Of a stretch of 64,000 bases of DNA, positions 63,631 through 64,000 are shown in pieces. The notes beneath the pieces were generated by a model that saw nothing but the letters and a program-made list of their open reading frames with translations, was not told the origin of the DNA and ran no database searches. Each line of letters opens with the position of its first letter. Positions within the stretch are counted from its first letter, which is position 1. The stretch spans positions 868,001 to 932,000 of the forward strand of contig NZ_VTRS01000001.1 in assembly GCF_008641065.1 (NCBI RefSeq). The letters are read 5' to 3'. A program made the translations under genes and the position numbers. Origin of the DNA: Rhabdaerophilum calidifontis (GTDB taxonomy: Bacteria > Pseudomonadota > Alphaproteobacteria > Rhizobiales > Beijerinckiaceae).

Positions 63631-64000
63631 ATGTTCGGCGCCGAGATTCCGATCATCCAGGGGCCCATGCTTGGCGCCTCGACCCCAGCCATGGCGATCG
63701 CCGCTTCGACAGCCGGGGCGATCGGCGCCATCGGCGCGGCGGGCCTCGCGCCGGCGGCGCTCGGGCAGACGATTGGCGAGATCCGGGAGGCGGTGGGGGA
63801 TAAACCCTTCATCGTCAACCTGTTCGTGCTCGACCCCGCGGCGCCGGACCCGGCGGAGGTTTCCCGCGCCATGGCGGCGCTGGCGCCGTGGCGTGCCGAA
63901 CTCGGCCTGCCGGAGCAGGCGATCCCCAACAAATGGGCCGAGGATTTCGCCGCGCAATTCGCCGTGCTGGTCGAGACGGCGCCGCCGGTGGCGAGCTTCA
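63631..64000 (+). CDS. Nitronate monooxygenase (partial, cut by the window end)
   Basis: The first 123 codons of a 2-nitropropane dioxygenase-like TIM-barrel enzyme: PIIQGPMLGASTPAMAIAASTAGAIGAIGAAGL at the start (key part IIQGPM) and KPFIVNLFV later are family signatures. These FMN enzymes oxidise alkyl nitronates. GGAGGGC precedes the ATG. The frame is still open at the window edge. Confidence 0.9.
   Translation, partial: MFGAEIPIIQGPMLGASTPAMAIAASTAGAIGAIGAAGLAPAALGQTIGEIREAVGDKPFIVNLFVLDPAAPDPAEVSRAMAALAPWRAELGLPEQAIPNKWAEDFAAQFAVLVETAPPVASF

Overview
The window is high-GC DNA from an alphaproteobacterium. FlbT, FlaF, FliX, a cysteine-poor DksA, CtrA-like TTAACC boxes and sigma-54 promoters on flagellar genes all point there. 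The giant membrane coiled-coil protein and the general gene set suggest Hyphomicrobiales (Rhizobiales), but this is not proven. No rRNA, tRNA, CRISPR array, insertion sequence or integrase was recognised. Most of the window looks like stable chromosome with tightly packed operons.

Layout. 0-9.9 kb: a polyprenyl sugar-phosphate transferase for exopolysaccharide, a metallo-beta-lactamase-fold hydrolase, a complete TRAP transporter (SBP, small and large permease), a rhodanese, an orphan CoxL-like molybdenum hydroxylase large subunit, and two c-type cytochromes. 9.9-15.2 kb, minus strand: an XRE-cupin regulator, an orphan TakP-like TRAP binding protein, and thiD-thiE-thiM behind a TPP riboswitch, then a DMT permease. 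15.2-20.3 kb: a CheZ-like phosphatase, then an Mla-type lipid ABC system (STAS-MlaE, MlaF, MlaD, lipoprotein). 20.4-25.1 kb: one 1556-residue membrane-anchored coiled-coil protein. 25.4-32.7 kb: Hpt protein, [2Fe-2S] ferredoxin, CcdA, MFS permease, UspA protein, SixA-like phosphatase and the YcjX-YcjF pair.

32.8-55.5 kb is a flagellar region. On the plus strand, two tandem flgE hook genes, flgK and flgL. On the minus strand, flgI, a rod-binding FlgJ/CheL protein, a FlgN-like protein, FlaG and two large flagellins. Beyond the flagellins lies a sugar island: a TPR-GT41 (OGT/FlmG-like) glycosyltransferase, CDP-glucose synthase, CDP-glucose 4,6-dehydratase, a sugar C-methyltransferase, an acyltransferase, a sugar nucleotide reductase/epimerase and a CmcI-like methyltransferase. 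FlbT and FlaF close the block. fliX and dksA lie on the other side of flgI. The simplest reading is a flagellin glycosylation system that builds a CDP-activated, probably C-methyl-branched 6-deoxy sugar and transfers it to flagellin. This is the most interesting system in the window.

55.5-62.6 kb is a hexuronate catabolism locus: uxuB, a FadR/ExuR-type GntR regulator, a TRAP transporter and altronate dehydratase. Two near-identical ATTGGTC-N-GACCAAT palindromes tie it together. The window ends with a LysR regulator divergent from a nitronate monooxygenase gene that is cut by the window edge.
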